Shown piece after piece: positions 37,014 to 46,932 of a stretch of DNA of 64,000 bases. Position 1 is the first letter of the stretch. Every line of letters starts with the position of its first letter. Under the pieces are notes generated by a model that saw only the letters and a program-made list of their open reading frames with translations, did no database searches and had not been told where the DNA came from. The DNA is from Fontibacillus panacisegetis (GTDB lineage: Bacteria; Bacillota; Bacilli; Paenibacillales; Paenibacillaceae): NCBI RefSeq assembly GCF_900102215.1, contig NZ_FNBG01000006.1:109985-173984 (forward strand), written 5' to 3'. Made by a program: the position numbers and the translations under genes.

Positions 37014-37718
37014 TTAAACCTTGGTAGGGCTGTTTTTCTTGCTGGTTCTTAATGAGATAACTTCAGACTCCAGCACTTCAACTGCTGGACCTGATTCACG
37101 CGCCATCTTGACCATGGCTTGAGCTACATCCTTGCACTGAATGGCTTTCATTCTGGCTAGCGGCCCAATCAATAATGGATCAATCAAGCGAAAGACTGAT
37201 GCTGTTGCCCGATCCCCAAAACTTTCAGCCTCCCGGTCCCCTAACAAGAGAGAGGGGCGCAGGATGACAAGACGCGGTAACCCAAGTGACAATAAATCCT
37301 GCTCCAATTGCCCTTTAACACGTGTGTAGAACATCCATGACTGTTCGGACGCCCACATTGCGGTAACAATGACGTAGCTGGCAGCACCGTGCTGCATAGC
37401 AGCTTTAGCCAGAGCCAACGGATACTCATGATCAACTTTACGAAAGGCTTCTTTTGAGCCTGCTTGTTGCATTGTCGTGCCTAAGGTGCAAAAGACATCG
37501 GCGTCTTTCAGCACAGAAGTATCCAATTCGCTTTCCAGTCTGTCAAAAGATACTTGTTTTTCCACCAGTTTCGGGTGAGATATGCCGATACCCCGACGTA
37601 CAAGTACGATGATTCGTTGATATGCCGGATCCTCAAGCAAGAGCCGTACAAGCTGTCTCCCCATCATTCCTGTAGCGCCAGCTACAACAGCCGTGTCTGT
37701 CTGTTTTCTATTTGTCAT
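37014..37718 (-). CDS. NAD(P)-binding oxidoreductase of the HTATIP2/YbjT-like type, paralogue 2
   Basis: The 234-residue paralogue of the product at 32388-33068 shares VVAGATGMMGRQLVRLLL, VRRGIGISHPKLVEKQ, DVFCTLGTTMQQAGSKEAFR and LPRLVILRPSLLLG. ATG 37718 has GGAGGGTCAGG just upstream; the longer frame start (37811) would add 31 unrelated residues. Duplicated copies separated by about 4 kb of dehydrogenase genes suggest an old tandem duplication or repeated acquisition. Confidence 0.8.
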   Translation of the reverse strand: MTNRKQTDTAVVAGATGMMGRQLVRLLLEDPAYQRIIVLVRRGIGISHPKLVEKQVSFDRLESELDTSVLKDADVFCTLGTTMQQAGSKEAFRKVDHEYPLALAKAAMQHGAASYVIVTAMWASEQSWMFYTRVKGQLEQDLLSLGLPRLVILRPSLLLGDREAESFGDRATASVFRLIDPLLIGPLARMKAIQCKDVAQAMVKMARESGPAVEVLESEVISLRTSKKNSPTKV

Positions 37719-37846
37719 CCTGACCCTCCATTTTTTCATCAAAACTTTTACTACTCCTTGGCTGAACCGGACTCTATCTCTTTTCGGTAAAAAAAGCACC
37801 CCTGAGTCCACTTTCTAGCATCGGCCCCTTTTGCACAACCCATCAC

Positions 37847-38524
37847 CTATCCTTCGGTAGTACGAATGACTATATAATTCCTATAATATCCATCCAAATA
37901 ACAAATCATCGTTTTCTGAACATCGTCCTTAAAATTACGTTGGAGCCCATCCAGATCGTTCTTCTCGATGATATCAACAACCTCTGCGGGCAAGGTGGCT
38001 GATAATTTGCAGCCGGTTATGATAGAGGCCTCTGCTTGAAGGATCTCCATCACATCCTCTTGGGTTAATGCGTGTGAAGCGCAAATGATGGCCACTAGCT
38101 CTGACATCAATTTGTACAAATTAATTTTATGGTTCAGCATGGTTTCCGGGTCCACATTCTTCTCGAAAACCGCTGTGCGCATGGATTCCAGTCTGACGTA
38201 AAGAGGATTCTGGTCGACGAGTTCCATCAGCTCATTCATAACGAGATTTTTGAAGTCATCGAAGCTCCGCACAGGTACTTCCCTTGCCATCTCCGTCAGA
38301 CGAGCGAGCCGCTTCTCATATTCCCGGCACAGCAGGCTAAAAAACAATGCTTCTTTTGTTTTAAAGTACACGAACAGAATCCCGTTTGACATGCCCATCT
38401 GTTTGGCTATATCGGACATCTTTATTTTTTCGTACTCCGATAAAAGAAACATTTCAGCCGCTTTATCCATAATAGCTTTTGCCTTTAAGGCTTTTGCTTC
38501 GGGAGTCATTGCACGTTTTGCCAT
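37847..38524 (-). CDS. TetR-family transcriptional regulator
   Basis: The 225-residue regulator has a TetR N-terminal helix-turn-helix (IKMSDIAKQMGMSNGILFVY, about residues 30-49) and a long ligand domain with a C-terminal helix ending YYRNYIV. ATG 38524 has GGAGTGAT seven bases upstream and is preferred over the frame start 13 codons earlier. It probably controls neighbouring dehydrogenase genes. Confidence 0.85.
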   Translation of the reverse strand: MAKRAMTPEAKALKAKAIMDKAAEMFLLSEYEKIKMSDIAKQMGMSNGILFVYFKTKEALFFSLLCREYEKRLARLTEMAREVPVRSFDDFKNLVMNELMELVDQNPLYVRLESMRTAVFEKNVDPETMLNHKINLYKLMSELVAIICASHALTQEDVMEILQAEASIITGCKLSATLPAEVVDIIEKNDLDGLQRNFKDDVQKTMICYLDGYYRNYIVIRTTEG

Positions 38525-38598
38525 AGTGTTTATCACTCCATTCGACTCATTTTTATGGCTCATCGATTTGGAGTCAAAATAGTTCCGCCTTCCTCTTT

Positions 38599-38994
38599 TT
38601 ATCCCATCAAGAAGGCCCTAACCGATTCATCGAAATCGCTGCAAAACGCTTTGGACATTTTTTCTGCTCCATTGCTCCGGGAAAGCCGGTTAATTTGCAT
38701 GGCAGCGACAACATCGCTGGTTAACGTAACGACCTTTTTCGGGATTTCATTGCTGACGTCCATCGATACCTCGATCCATACTTTATTAACCTCCTGTGTC
38801 CAAGCTCCTTTTGCCTCACGATTATCTATGACGATGGCATCCGTTTCCTTGTCACGATGAGCTTCCTTAAGCAATTCCCCAATGGCGTAAGCTTCCTCCA
38901 TGGTTACAAAAAAATTAGTATGCTTGATAAAGAAAATTCCGTCCTTTTTCCAGTAAGTGGTTGTCTTTGGTAGAAGAGAATCAAAGTTAGCCAT
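38599..38994 (-). CDS. hypothetical protein, possibly SpoIIAA/STAS-like
   Basis: The 131-residue soluble protein is not firmly recognised. The pattern of a beta strand, a long helix (EEAYAIGELLKEAHRDKETD), a strand (AIVIDNREAKG) and further alternating elements suits a SpoIIAA/STAS-type alpha-beta fold, but no signature is decisive. It is encoded just upstream of the TetR gene in the same direction and is probably co-transcribed. Confidence 0.55.
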   Translation of the reverse strand: MANFDSLLPKTTTYWKKDGIFFIKHTNFFVTMEEAYAIGELLKEAHRDKETDAIVIDNREAKGAWTQEVNKVWIEVSMDVSNEIPKKVVTLTSDVVAAMQINRLSRSNGAEKMSKAFCSDFDESVRAFLMG

Positions 38995-39036
38995 TATCTT
39001 ATATCCATCCTTTTCGAAATAATTGTATTTGTAGGA

Positions 39037-39855
39037 TTAGCTGAACATTTTGATAATTCTATCGTGGGTACGATCTCCAAAAATATTTTTCATGAATACC
39101 ATTGGTTTTGCCATATAACCTACAAGATAACGTGTTTTGGGTCTTTTAACGGTTACTGCTTTAGCAATGGTCCGCGCGATTAGCGCCGGCTTTGATAATT
39201 GATTACCTGTATAATTCTTGATCATATTATCGGCTACCTTGCTGGCTACCTCTGCATATGGACCCTTGGCAGATACCTGCTTAAGGTTTTCTGCGGCAAT
39301 AAAACCCCACTCCGTCTTAATTCCGCCAGGTTCCACCACGATGACATCAATTCCGAACGGTTCCAATTCTAAGCGAAGGCAATCCGAAAGACCTTCAACC
39401 GCAAATTTTGTCGCATGATACCAGCCACCAAATCGGGTCCAAACTTTACCTCCCATTGAAGTTACGTTAACAATTTTTCCAAATTGATTTTTTCTCATAC
39501 TCGGCACCACAAGTTGGATCATTCTAGCAAGCCCAAACACATTTACTTCCATTTGACGACGGGCTTCTTCCTGAGGTACATCCTCAATCGCTCCATAGGA
39601 ACCATATCCTGCGTTATTAATCAGAACGTCAATTCTTCCTTCCTTTTTAAGGATCTCATTGACAGCCTGAATCATGGATTCGTCATTGGTGACATCCATG
39701 GAAATGGGACGAATGCCTTTTGTCGCAAGATCCTGCATTTTGTCGATGCGCCGTGCAGCAGCATAAACTGTAAACCCTCTGTTTTTCAGCTCAATGGCCG
39801 CCTCCTTACCGATACCCGAGGATGCCCCTGTAATTAATACAACTTTTTGACTCAT
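39037..39855 (-). CDS. short-chain dehydrogenase/reductase
   Basis: The 272-residue classical SDR has TGASSGIGKEAAIEL (about residues 8-22), NNAGYGSYG, active-site Ser in NVTSMGGKVW and WYHATKFAVEGLSDCLRLEL with the YxxxK pair. ATG 39855 has GGAGG eight bases upstream. The frame extending to 39927 runs through the promoter and operator and is not used. The substrate is unknown. Confidence 0.9.
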   Translation of the reverse strand: MSQKVVLITGASSGIGKEAAIELKNRGFTVYAAARRIDKMQDLATKGIRPISMDVTNDESMIQAVNEILKKEGRIDVLINNAGYGSYGAIEDVPQEEARRQMEVNVFGLARMIQLVVPSMRKNQFGKIVNVTSMGGKVWTRFGGWYHATKFAVEGLSDCLRLELEPFGIDVIVVEPGGIKTEWGFIAAENLKQVSAKGPYAEVASKVADNMIKNYTGNQLSKPALIARTIAKAVTVKRPKTRYLVGYMAKPMVFMKNIFGDRTHDRIIKMFS

Positions 39856-39881
39856 GAGTAAAACCTCCGTATTTCTCGTAT

Positions 39882-39924
39882 TTGATTCTGAGTCAATTAT
39901 AAGTGACTCAGAATCAATTGTCAA
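39882..39924 (-). promoter_or_regulatory. sigma-A promoter embedded in a 14-bp inverted repeat operator
   Basis: On the minus strand TTGACA (39924-39919), 17 bases and TATAAT (39901-39896) match the consensus perfectly. The arms TTGATTCTGAGTCA (39882-39895) and TGACTCAGAATCAA (39904-39917) are perfect inverted repeats around the -10 box. A bound dimer would block polymerase. The likely controlling protein is a TetR-type regulator such as the one at 37847-38524. Confidence 0.8.
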
Positions 39925-40086
39925 CAATTCTTATTGATTTTTTGATTTATTAAGATGATATAGCGAAGAGGCTGTTTCAAGTTAAAGCCCTTACTATAAT
40001 CATTTCTACATGATCAACAGAATCCTTTAGAACCTCGATTGATACAATCAGTTATAGGGAGAAAAGGCCATTCGAAATTAAAAGAA

Positions 40087-40127
40087 GCGCTCCACCACAA
40101 ATAGTTGTGGGAGGAACGCTCCTGTAA
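40087..40127. terminator. imperfect terminator-like hairpin
   Basis: CTCCACCACAA and TTGTGGGAG arms, extended by AGCG and CGCT with bulges, lie beside the SLH remnant, whose transcript they may once have ended. Confidence 0.4.
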
Positions 40128-40134
40128 TGTGACT

Positions 40135-40225
40135 TATTTCAAATAATTTAGCATGAACTGTGCAGTCTCGGCTCTTGTCGCCGGATCGTTAGGGGCGAAT
40201 TGCCCTTCGGATCGGCCTTGCACCC
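40135..40225 (-). pseudogene. SLH-domain C-terminal remnant
   Basis: On the minus strand the sequence reads GRSEGQFAPNDPATRAETAQ, then FMLNYLK and stop. This is the end of an S-layer-homology motif (the TRAE motif is intact). Nothing upstream continues the frame, so only the tail of an SLH-anchored protein gene is left. Confidence 0.7.
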
Positions 40226-40489
40226 ACCTTCTATATCTTTGATGTTCAAATTCCATTATCCGTAAAGGTTGGCGACGCTAATTTCTACACTCCATTTGCG
40301 GATGAGTTGCTTGTGCATTATCTTATATTCTTGTACTAATAAACAAATAGTCGAATAACTTCACTAATGACAAAATCCCGCATAATATTAGTCACGATTA
40401 GAACTGGCATTACAAGGTACGATAAAACAATTGTACGTTTCACTTGGTCTACGTTCCTTCATCGGTCGCTCGGGAATCCCCACATTCAA
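40226..40489. other. intergenic stretch with no recognisable gene
   Basis: AT-rich sequence between the SLH remnant and the dehydrogenase gene. No conserved frame, RNA or strong hairpin was found. Confidence 0.4.
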
Positions 40490-41503
40490 CTATAGATCGT
40501 AATCTATAACTACCTTTATTGCTTGGGATGCATCACATGCCATCTCAAAAGCCTCCGTAATTTGGCTATGAGGATAGCGATGGGTGATAATCTTGTTAAT
40601 CTGCGTGCTGTGTGAACTGAGATAGCCCAAGGTTTCATTTATATCCTTTGGCGTATACATAAATGAACCCATAATAACGGCTTCAGTCATCATCAGACTT
40701 GAAAATGCAACTTCAGGGGACTTCTTATGCACAGCCACTACTGATAGCTTTGCCCCCGCTTTCGCCATGCTTAGAAATTGATCCGGTATATTCGATGCAC
40801 CCGCACAGTCAATATAAATGTCGACATTTGGAGTCGGTAAACCAACACAGTTGTCTGACTGTCCAAAATGCCCAATTAAAAATTCTCTGAAATTGCTTTC
40901 TTTTAAATTGAAAGGCACTCCTCCCATCTCTTTGGCAAGTGCAAGACGTTGATCGTCCAAATCCACAATTACAGCGTTATTTACACCTGAGCCAACAAGA
41001 GCAGATAACGTACAAAGCCCAATTGCACCAGCCCCATAGATCACAATATTCGAGCCAGGTTTTGCTCCAGGCACATTTTTCCCATGAACTCCTACACTAA
41101 ATGGCTCAATGACTACGGCATCATCATAGCTAACGTTGTCCGGCAATACGAACAGGTTGTAGTTGAGTTGTGCATTTGCTACAAGAACATATTCTGAGAA
41201 AGCCCCACCACGATCAGTATCAGTTGGGTTACGAAAAGTTAAAGGATTAACAAAAACTCGCATACCCACAAATATGTCTTGCACTGAAGCACCAACTTCT
41301 GAGACAACACCTACCATCTCATGTCCAAACTCTGCCCCTGGAAAAATTGAAACAATATCACCATTGTAATTATATGCTGTTACATCTGTGGCACAGATTC
41401 CCGCACGTTTAATTTGTACAATAACATCATTTAAACCAGGCTTTGGCATAGGCTTTTCCTCAATACTAATTTGCTTGATTCCATGGTATATAGCTGATTT
41501 CAT
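40490..41503 (-). CDS. zinc-type medium-chain alcohol/polyol dehydrogenase
   Basis: The 337-residue MDR enzyme has catalytic zinc ligands in GICATDV (Cys, about residue 37) and GHEMVGVV (His-Glu, about 61-62), and a cofactor site IYGAGAIGLCTLSAL (about 158-172). The cluster of four structural-zinc cysteines typical of many ADHs is absent between residues 85 and 110. The substrate (threonine, sorbitol or butanediol type) cannot be told. It is monocistronic, and a fragment of a related gene lies at 61770-61870. Confidence 0.82.
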   Translation of the reverse strand: MKSAIYHGIKQISIEEKPMPKPGLNDVIVQIKRAGICATDVTAYNYNGDIVSIFPGAEFGHEMVGVVSEVGASVQDIFVGMRVFVNPLTFRNPTDTDRGGAFSEYVLVANAQLNYNLFVLPDNVSYDDAVVIEPFSVGVHGKNVPGAKPGSNIVIYGAGAIGLCTLSALVGSGVNNAVIVDLDDQRLALAKEMGGVPFNLKESNFREFLIGHFGQSDNCVGLPTPNVDIYIDCAGASNIPDQFLSMAKAGAKLSVVAVHKKSPEVAFSSLMMTEAVIMGSFMYTPKDINETLGYLSSHSTQINKIITHRYPHSQITEAFEMACDASQAIKVVIDYDL

Positions 41504-41742
41504 AATGTTCGCAACCTCCGGAAAATGTGATATTTTTCACTTGAATTAATAAAATTCTAAATTATTGTATCAGTATAACTATACTAACACCGAGTATTTT
41601 TGAGCGTCAATTAAACAGAGATGGACTAAACATATATCAGGAAATTGTAACGCCCTGAAAAATCTCCTTGATTTTGGATAACAACCGAGTCCAACATACC
41701 ACATAGGTAACCCTCTTTTTAAGAAACCTTCTTGGCTTTATT

Positions 41743-42916
<1,174 letters not shown>

Positions 42917-43909
42917 TTAAACGATTTTGGCAACTACTTTTCCTGTAATCTTGCCTTCCTTCAATTTGGTTAAATATGCTGGTATTTCTTCCATCGTAAT
43001 CGAAGTGATTTGTGGAGGATTAATCTTTTTTTGCTCTAATAGCCTAGAGAATTCCTCACCAATTCGAGCCAACTCGGATTGTGCTTCAATATCAGCATTT
43101 GTATAGATAGCACCAACAGCTAGTTCATGCAAAGATAACCCTTTATCATAAAATTTAATTTGGTTAAAATCAGGGAATCCAGCAAGAACCGCCATTTCTC
43201 CACCGAAGGCAAGAACACCCAGATCCTTGGTCGCACTATCAGGACCTACCGTATTCAACACATAATTAACTCCCGTTCCATTAGTCAATTCTGAAATCCT
43301 AGCATATACATCCTCAGATGAAAAATCGATAGCCTCGTCTGCTCCGAATTTTTTAGCATATTCAATGTCCTTACCTAAACAAGTAGTGATCACCTTCAAG
43401 CCAGAGAGCTTTGCTAATTGTATGGCATAGCCCCCTACTCCGCCTGCGCCTCCATGAATCAGTATTGTACTTCCGGATCGGGGTCTGAGTTTCTGAATTA
43501 TTGCTTGGTACGCGGTAAATCCTGCTGCGGGAGCTACTGCTGCCACTTCAAATGCTATTGTCTCAGGCAACTTACTTGCAGTATGAGCTGTAGTAACAGA
43601 ATACTCTGCGAATCCTCCATCCAAATTGTTTATGTCACGAAGATAGTAGACTCTATCTCCTACTTTGAAGTTGGTCACATTACTTCCAACTGAATCAACA
43701 ATTCCAGCAACTTCTAGCCCTAATACGCGTTTTTTTTCACTTGTTGGTAGGGAACCAGCGTACGATGCAGTCTGATAGTCTGATGGATTTAAACCCGCTG
43801 CAAATACCTTAACTCCTATTTCGTTATCTTTAGGTACTGGTTTCTCCCTGTCCATTATTATAGTAAGACCATCTAAACTACCTGATTCCTCAAGAATAAG
43901 TGCTTTCAT
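42917..43909 (-). CDS. NADP-dependent quinone-oxidoreductase-like MDR enzyme
   Basis: The 330-residue zinc-independent MDR protein has an N-terminal GroES-like domain (NPSDYQTASYAGSLP), PAAGFTAYQAIIQKL and the cofactor motif ILIHGGAGGVGGYAIQLAKL (about residues 148-167). The family reduces quinones, enones or aldehydes with NADPH. ATG 43909 has GGGAGGG upstream; the longer frame start is not supported. Divergent from a TetR gene 135 bases away, its probable regulator. A broken paralogue lies at 60961-61765. Confidence 0.88.
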   Translation of the reverse strand: MKALILEESGSLDGLTIIMDREKPVPKDNEIGVKVFAAGLNPSDYQTASYAGSLPTSEKKRVLGLEVAGIVDSVGSNVTNFKVGDRVYYLRDINNLDGGFAEYSVTTAHTASKLPETIAFEVAAVAPAAGFTAYQAIIQKLRPRSGSTILIHGGAGGVGGYAIQLAKLSGLKVITTCLGKDIEYAKKFGADEAIDFSSEDVYARISELTNGTGVNYVLNTVGPDSATKDLGVLAFGGEMAVLAGFPDFNQIKFYDKGLSLHELAVGAIYTNADIEAQSELARIGEEFSRLLEQKKINPPQITSITMEEIPAYLTKLKEGKITGKVVAKIV

Positions 43910-44044
43910 AAGAATTTCCCTCCCATATTTAATTGACAATATTCTATAAATAACATACATTTAAGCTGCCATTACAATTGTAACATCATATCATACAGGG
44001 TCAATGCATTATAAAACGGACTAAACAAAGCAGGAGGAATTGTA

Positions 44045-44629
44045 ATGTCTACGAAAGAAGTTACAGAATTACAACGTTTGGAAGGGCTCAGGTTGTCTAA
44101 TGAAGAATCCAATCGAATTACTAGATCAAGTATTGAATCTGCTTTGGTGCTGCTAATGAAAGATCAGACTTTTGAAGAAATAACGATTACAGGTATTGTT
44201 AAACGAGCCGGGGTGTCCCGTACCGCTTACTACCGGAATTACAAATCCAAAGAAGATATTCTACAGAGTACGATGAAGGAGATTGTAGATAAAATCGTTA
44301 CTGCGATGAATCTGCATCATCCAATTAGAAACTCATACGAATATTGGCTTGCTTTATTTCAAACTTTAGAACAACATATGGACTGCTTACGCATTATCCT
44401 GAAAGTTAACTTGGCTGATGCTATTCTTAACGAAATGCAAAGCGCACAGATGAATACATCAACTGAGAAAACCTTACTTACCAACTACGCTGCTTACTTT
44501 TGGAGCGGTGCTGTCTACAGTGTAGCTGCTCATTGGATTAAAAGCGGTGCAAAGCAATCAGTCGCCGAAATGGCAACGCTCTGCTATAAAATTATAGAAG
44601 CAGTAGATGGTGATTATTGTGGTTCATAG
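44045..44629 (+). CDS. TetR-family transcriptional regulator
   Basis: The 194-residue protein has a TetR helix-turn-helix (ITITGIVKRAGVSRTAYYRN, about residues 48-67) and a variable C-terminal domain with a WSGAVYSVAAHWIKSG helix. Divergently transcribed from the quinone-oxidoreductase-like gene, a common arrangement for local control. AGGAGG lies about eight bases upstream of the ATG. A terminator lies about 135 bases downstream. Confidence 0.85.
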   Translation: MSTKEVTELQRLEGLRLSNEESNRITRSSIESALVLLMKDQTFEEITITGIVKRAGVSRTAYYRNYKSKEDILQSTMKEIVDKIVTAMNLHHPIRNSYEYWLALFQTLEQHMDCLRIILKVNLADAILNEMQSAQMNTSTEKTLLTNYAAYFWSGAVYSVAAHWIKSGAKQSVAEMATLCYKIIEAVDGDYCGS

Positions 44630-44762
44630 AAGAGTTTTTGCATACATCATAAAACCAATTGGAACAGATGGACGGCCAGCAATACGGTAGCGCGATTCAC
44701 CGTCAAAATATAACTAAACGGTTTGTCGGCAGCTTCAGCAGAATCCGATCTGTAATATGAAT

Positions 44763-44791
44763 AAAACAACCGAGAATTAATCGGTTGTTTT
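44763..44791 (+). terminator. Rho-independent terminator
   Basis: AAAACAACCGA and TCGGTTGTTTT form perfect 11-bp arms with a seven-base loop. It probably ends the TetR transcript, and the 130 bases in between hold no recognisable gene. Confidence 0.75.
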
Positions 44792-44859
44792 GTCGTGTTT
44801 TTTACGATACTCAATTATTAGTTAAAAGATACCTTAACATATTAACACCATAGGACTCA

Positions 44860-45085
44860 TTATGCATTTTTCTGGATTTTTATAGAAACTGAGCCCTGCA
44901 GAATGGTTAAAAAATAAAATGCATGATATTCAGCGATTCCGGGAATAAATTCTCCTCTCTCTATCCCCAATTCCATTATACGGGTTAATAGCTTAATTAC
45001 TTCTTCGTAATCCTGATTACGAACAATTTCTTCGAGAATTTCTTTTGAGATCTTGCCGGAGTCTATTACAAGCTGAAAAGAACTT
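44860..45085 (-). pseudogene. C-terminal fragment of a TetR-type regulator
   Basis: The minus-strand frame (SGKISKEILEEIVRNQDYEE, then RGEFIPGIAEYHAFYFLTIL, ending IKIQKNA and stop) has the helical make-up of a TetR ligand/dimerisation domain. The DNA-binding domain is missing and no start is present. Confidence 0.5.
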
Positions 45086-45142
45086 TAAGTCAGTATAACT
45101 CCTTAACCATTAGCCCCCACCAAATAAGAATATTTTGATATA

Positions 45143-45592
45143 CTAAATCTTTTTTACCATTACATACTCTCCATTGATATCTTTTTCTCCATTAAAATGA
45201 AAACCAAATTTTTGATATAAATGCAACGCTCTTTGATTGGTCTCATAAAGGCTGAGATAAATTTCATTACACTGATAGAGCTTAATGAGATGTGAAATGA
45301 CGGCTTTCAGCATGATGCTTCCAAGCCCTTGTCCTTGATATTTCTCATCAATCAAAAATCTGTCCAGCCACACCCGTCCATTGCGGCCTTCGGTTGGAAA
45401 ATAACCATACATAGAAAATCCAACCAAAACTCCATCCCGGTAAAGTCCTGCGGGCCGATAGAAATTACATTCTGTGGCATCTTCCAAGCTTTGTTCCGTA
45501 GATTCGATATATGATTTTTGGACTTCACTTACACGTAAAGATAGTATTTCTTTTAAGTTTTCTTTTGATCTTTCTCTGATTTCGATTTTCAT
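45143..45592 (-). CDS. bltD: BltD-like spermine/spermidine N-acetyltransferase
   Basis: The 149-residue GNAT enzyme fits B. subtilis BltD (152 aa) across its length: SYIESTEQSLEDATECNFYR, GLYRDGVLVGFSMYG, RVWLDRFLIDEKYQGQGLG (acetyl-CoA loop) and YQKFGFHFNGEKDINGEYV. BltD acetylates polyamines for export or detoxification. ATG 45592 has AAGGAGA upstream. As in the blt locus, a BltR-like MerR gene lies nearby, but the pump gene between them is a broken ABC exporter. Confidence 0.88.
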   Translation of the reverse strand: MKIEIRERSKENLKEILSLRVSEVQKSYIESTEQSLEDATECNFYRPAGLYRDGVLVGFSMYGYFPTEGRNGRVWLDRFLIDEKYQGQGLGSIMLKAVISHLIKLYQCNEIYLSLYETNQRALHLYQKFGFHFNGEKDINGEYVMVKKI

Positions 45593-45629
45593 ACTTCTTC
45601 TCCTTTTCATCAAACTGCAACGCAAAGGA

Positions 45630-46019
45630 CTATACTTCTGCGGTTGCCTTATTTGCAAACTGGTTGTTATATAGCTGCTCATAAAATTCTTTTCGATCCA
45701 TTAGCTCTATGTGTTTTCCTTGCTCTATGATGGTTCCGTTTTGCATGACTAAAATTAAATCCGCATCACGAATGGAAGACAATCTGTGAGCAATCATAAA
45801 GCTGGTCCTGCCTTGCATCAGATGTTTCATTGCCTTTTGAATTTCATTTTCTGTTCTTGTATAGACACTGGAAGTTGCTTCGTCCAGAATCTGTATTGTT
45901 GGATTAGCAAGAATGGCTCTTGCGATGATCAGCAATTGCTTTTGCCCCTGAGACACATTGGAGCCGTCCTGCAGACTATCCGCAATTTTTTCTAGGTCGT
46001 TAGTAGTGGCACGGCTCAA
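45630..46019 (-). pseudogene. ABC multidrug exporter reduced to fragments
   Basis: The 129-codon frame starts with [16 protein letters not shown], which looks like the GDILSR-TND coupling region of an exporter membrane domain. It then jumps in frame to [20 protein letters not shown], the ABC signature, with Walker B ([12 protein letters not shown]) and the H-loop (MIAHRLSSI) following. Walker A and nearly all membrane helices are gone. The frame survived, but the product cannot bind ATP in the normal way or span the membrane. Confidence 0.8.
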
Positions 46020-46049
46020 TATATCCCCTTTTTCCTTGTTGTTATTTAT

Positions 46050-46080
46050 ACAATAGGGTATAACGTAACCAGATAGTCAA
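46050..46080 (-). promoter_or_regulatory. MerR-type promoter with 19-bp spacer
   Basis: On the minus strand TTGACT (46080-46075) and TATTGT (46055-46050) are separated by 19 bases, the overlong spacing that MerR-family activators correct by twisting DNA. It faces the ABC-exporter remnant and bltD, and lies directly upstream of the divergent MerR gene. Confidence 0.6.
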
Positions 46081-46095
46081 GAGGAGGTGGAAATT

Positions 46096-46932
46096 ATGAG
46101 TAAAAATCCACAAACGTATTTTACAACAGGGGAATTTGCAAAGCTTTGCGGAGTAAATAAAAGAACTCTTTTTCATTATGATGACATCGGGCTGTTTCAG
46201 CCTGCCATTACAAATGATAAAGAATACCGCTATTATTCGCATCACCAGTTTGATGTTTTTAATATCATATCCATCTTAAAGGAATTGAAGGTGCCATTAA
46301 AGGAGATCAAACTCTATCTGGATGAGAGAACTCCTGAACGTATACTGGAGTTATCCAAGCAGAAAATCGCGGAAGTAGCAAGAGAGATAGAAAAATTAAA
46401 TCATATCAAGCACATCCTTGAGGAGACCATTGTCTTTACAAATCAGAGATTGCGAGCAGATTTAGAAAAAATTATTGTGGAAGAGCAGGAGGAAATGAGC
46501 ATTATCCTCAGCACTTTGCTCAATGAGGAAAATATGAAAGAAGATTATATCAAATGGATGCTGGCATTCAGGAGCTTCGAAAACAGAACCCAATCCAAAG
46601 AAACCTCTTTTGTTGGGGCAATGATAAGTAGAGAGAATATCTTAAACAGTAATTACAGCAATCAATCCTACTTTTTTGTAAAAACCAGCAGCAATAGACA
46701 GCCTAACTTATCCATCGCCATAAAACCAAAGGGATTGTATGCCGTCGCCTATCACCCTGGAAGCTATGAAACAATAGGCAGAACCTATGAGAAGCTGATA
46801 GCATTTTCAGAAAAAAATCATCTTCGCATGCTCGAATTTGCCTATGAGGAATACCTGATAGACGAAGTTGCAGTAAAAAATGAAACAGAGTATATTACAC
46901 GGATTACTGTTGGAGTAAGCCCCTCGGAGTAA
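46096..46932 (+). CDS. BltR/BmrR-like MerR-family multidrug regulator
   Basis: The 278-residue regulator has an N-terminal MerR winged helix (YFTTGEFAKLCGVNKRTLFH, about residues 9-28; YRYYSHHQFDVFNII), a coiled coil, and a C-terminal GyrI-like effector domain (about residues 130-275) of the BmrR/BltR type. Such proteins activate drug-efflux genes on binding cationic compounds. ATG 46096 is eight bases after GAGGAGG; the in-frame GTG 46087 overlaps that site. Confidence 0.88.
   Translation: MSKNPQTYFTTGEFAKLCGVNKRTLFHYDDIGLFQPAITNDKEYRYYSHHQFDVFNIISILKELKVPLKEIKLYLDERTPERILELSKQKIAEVAREIEKLNHIKHILEETIVFTNQRLRADLEKIIVEEQEEMSIILSTLLNEENMKEDYIKWMLAFRSFENRTQSKETSFVGAMISRENILNSNYSNQSYFFVKTSSNRQPNLSIAIKPKGLYAVAYHPGSYETIGRTYEKLIAFSEKNHLRMLEFAYEEYLIDEVAVKNETEYITRITVGVSPSE

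Noticed and set aside
39855..39927. N-terminal extension of the SDR at 39037
   Set aside because: The added codons run through the promoter and inverted repeat; GGAGG is placed for the internal ATG at 39855.
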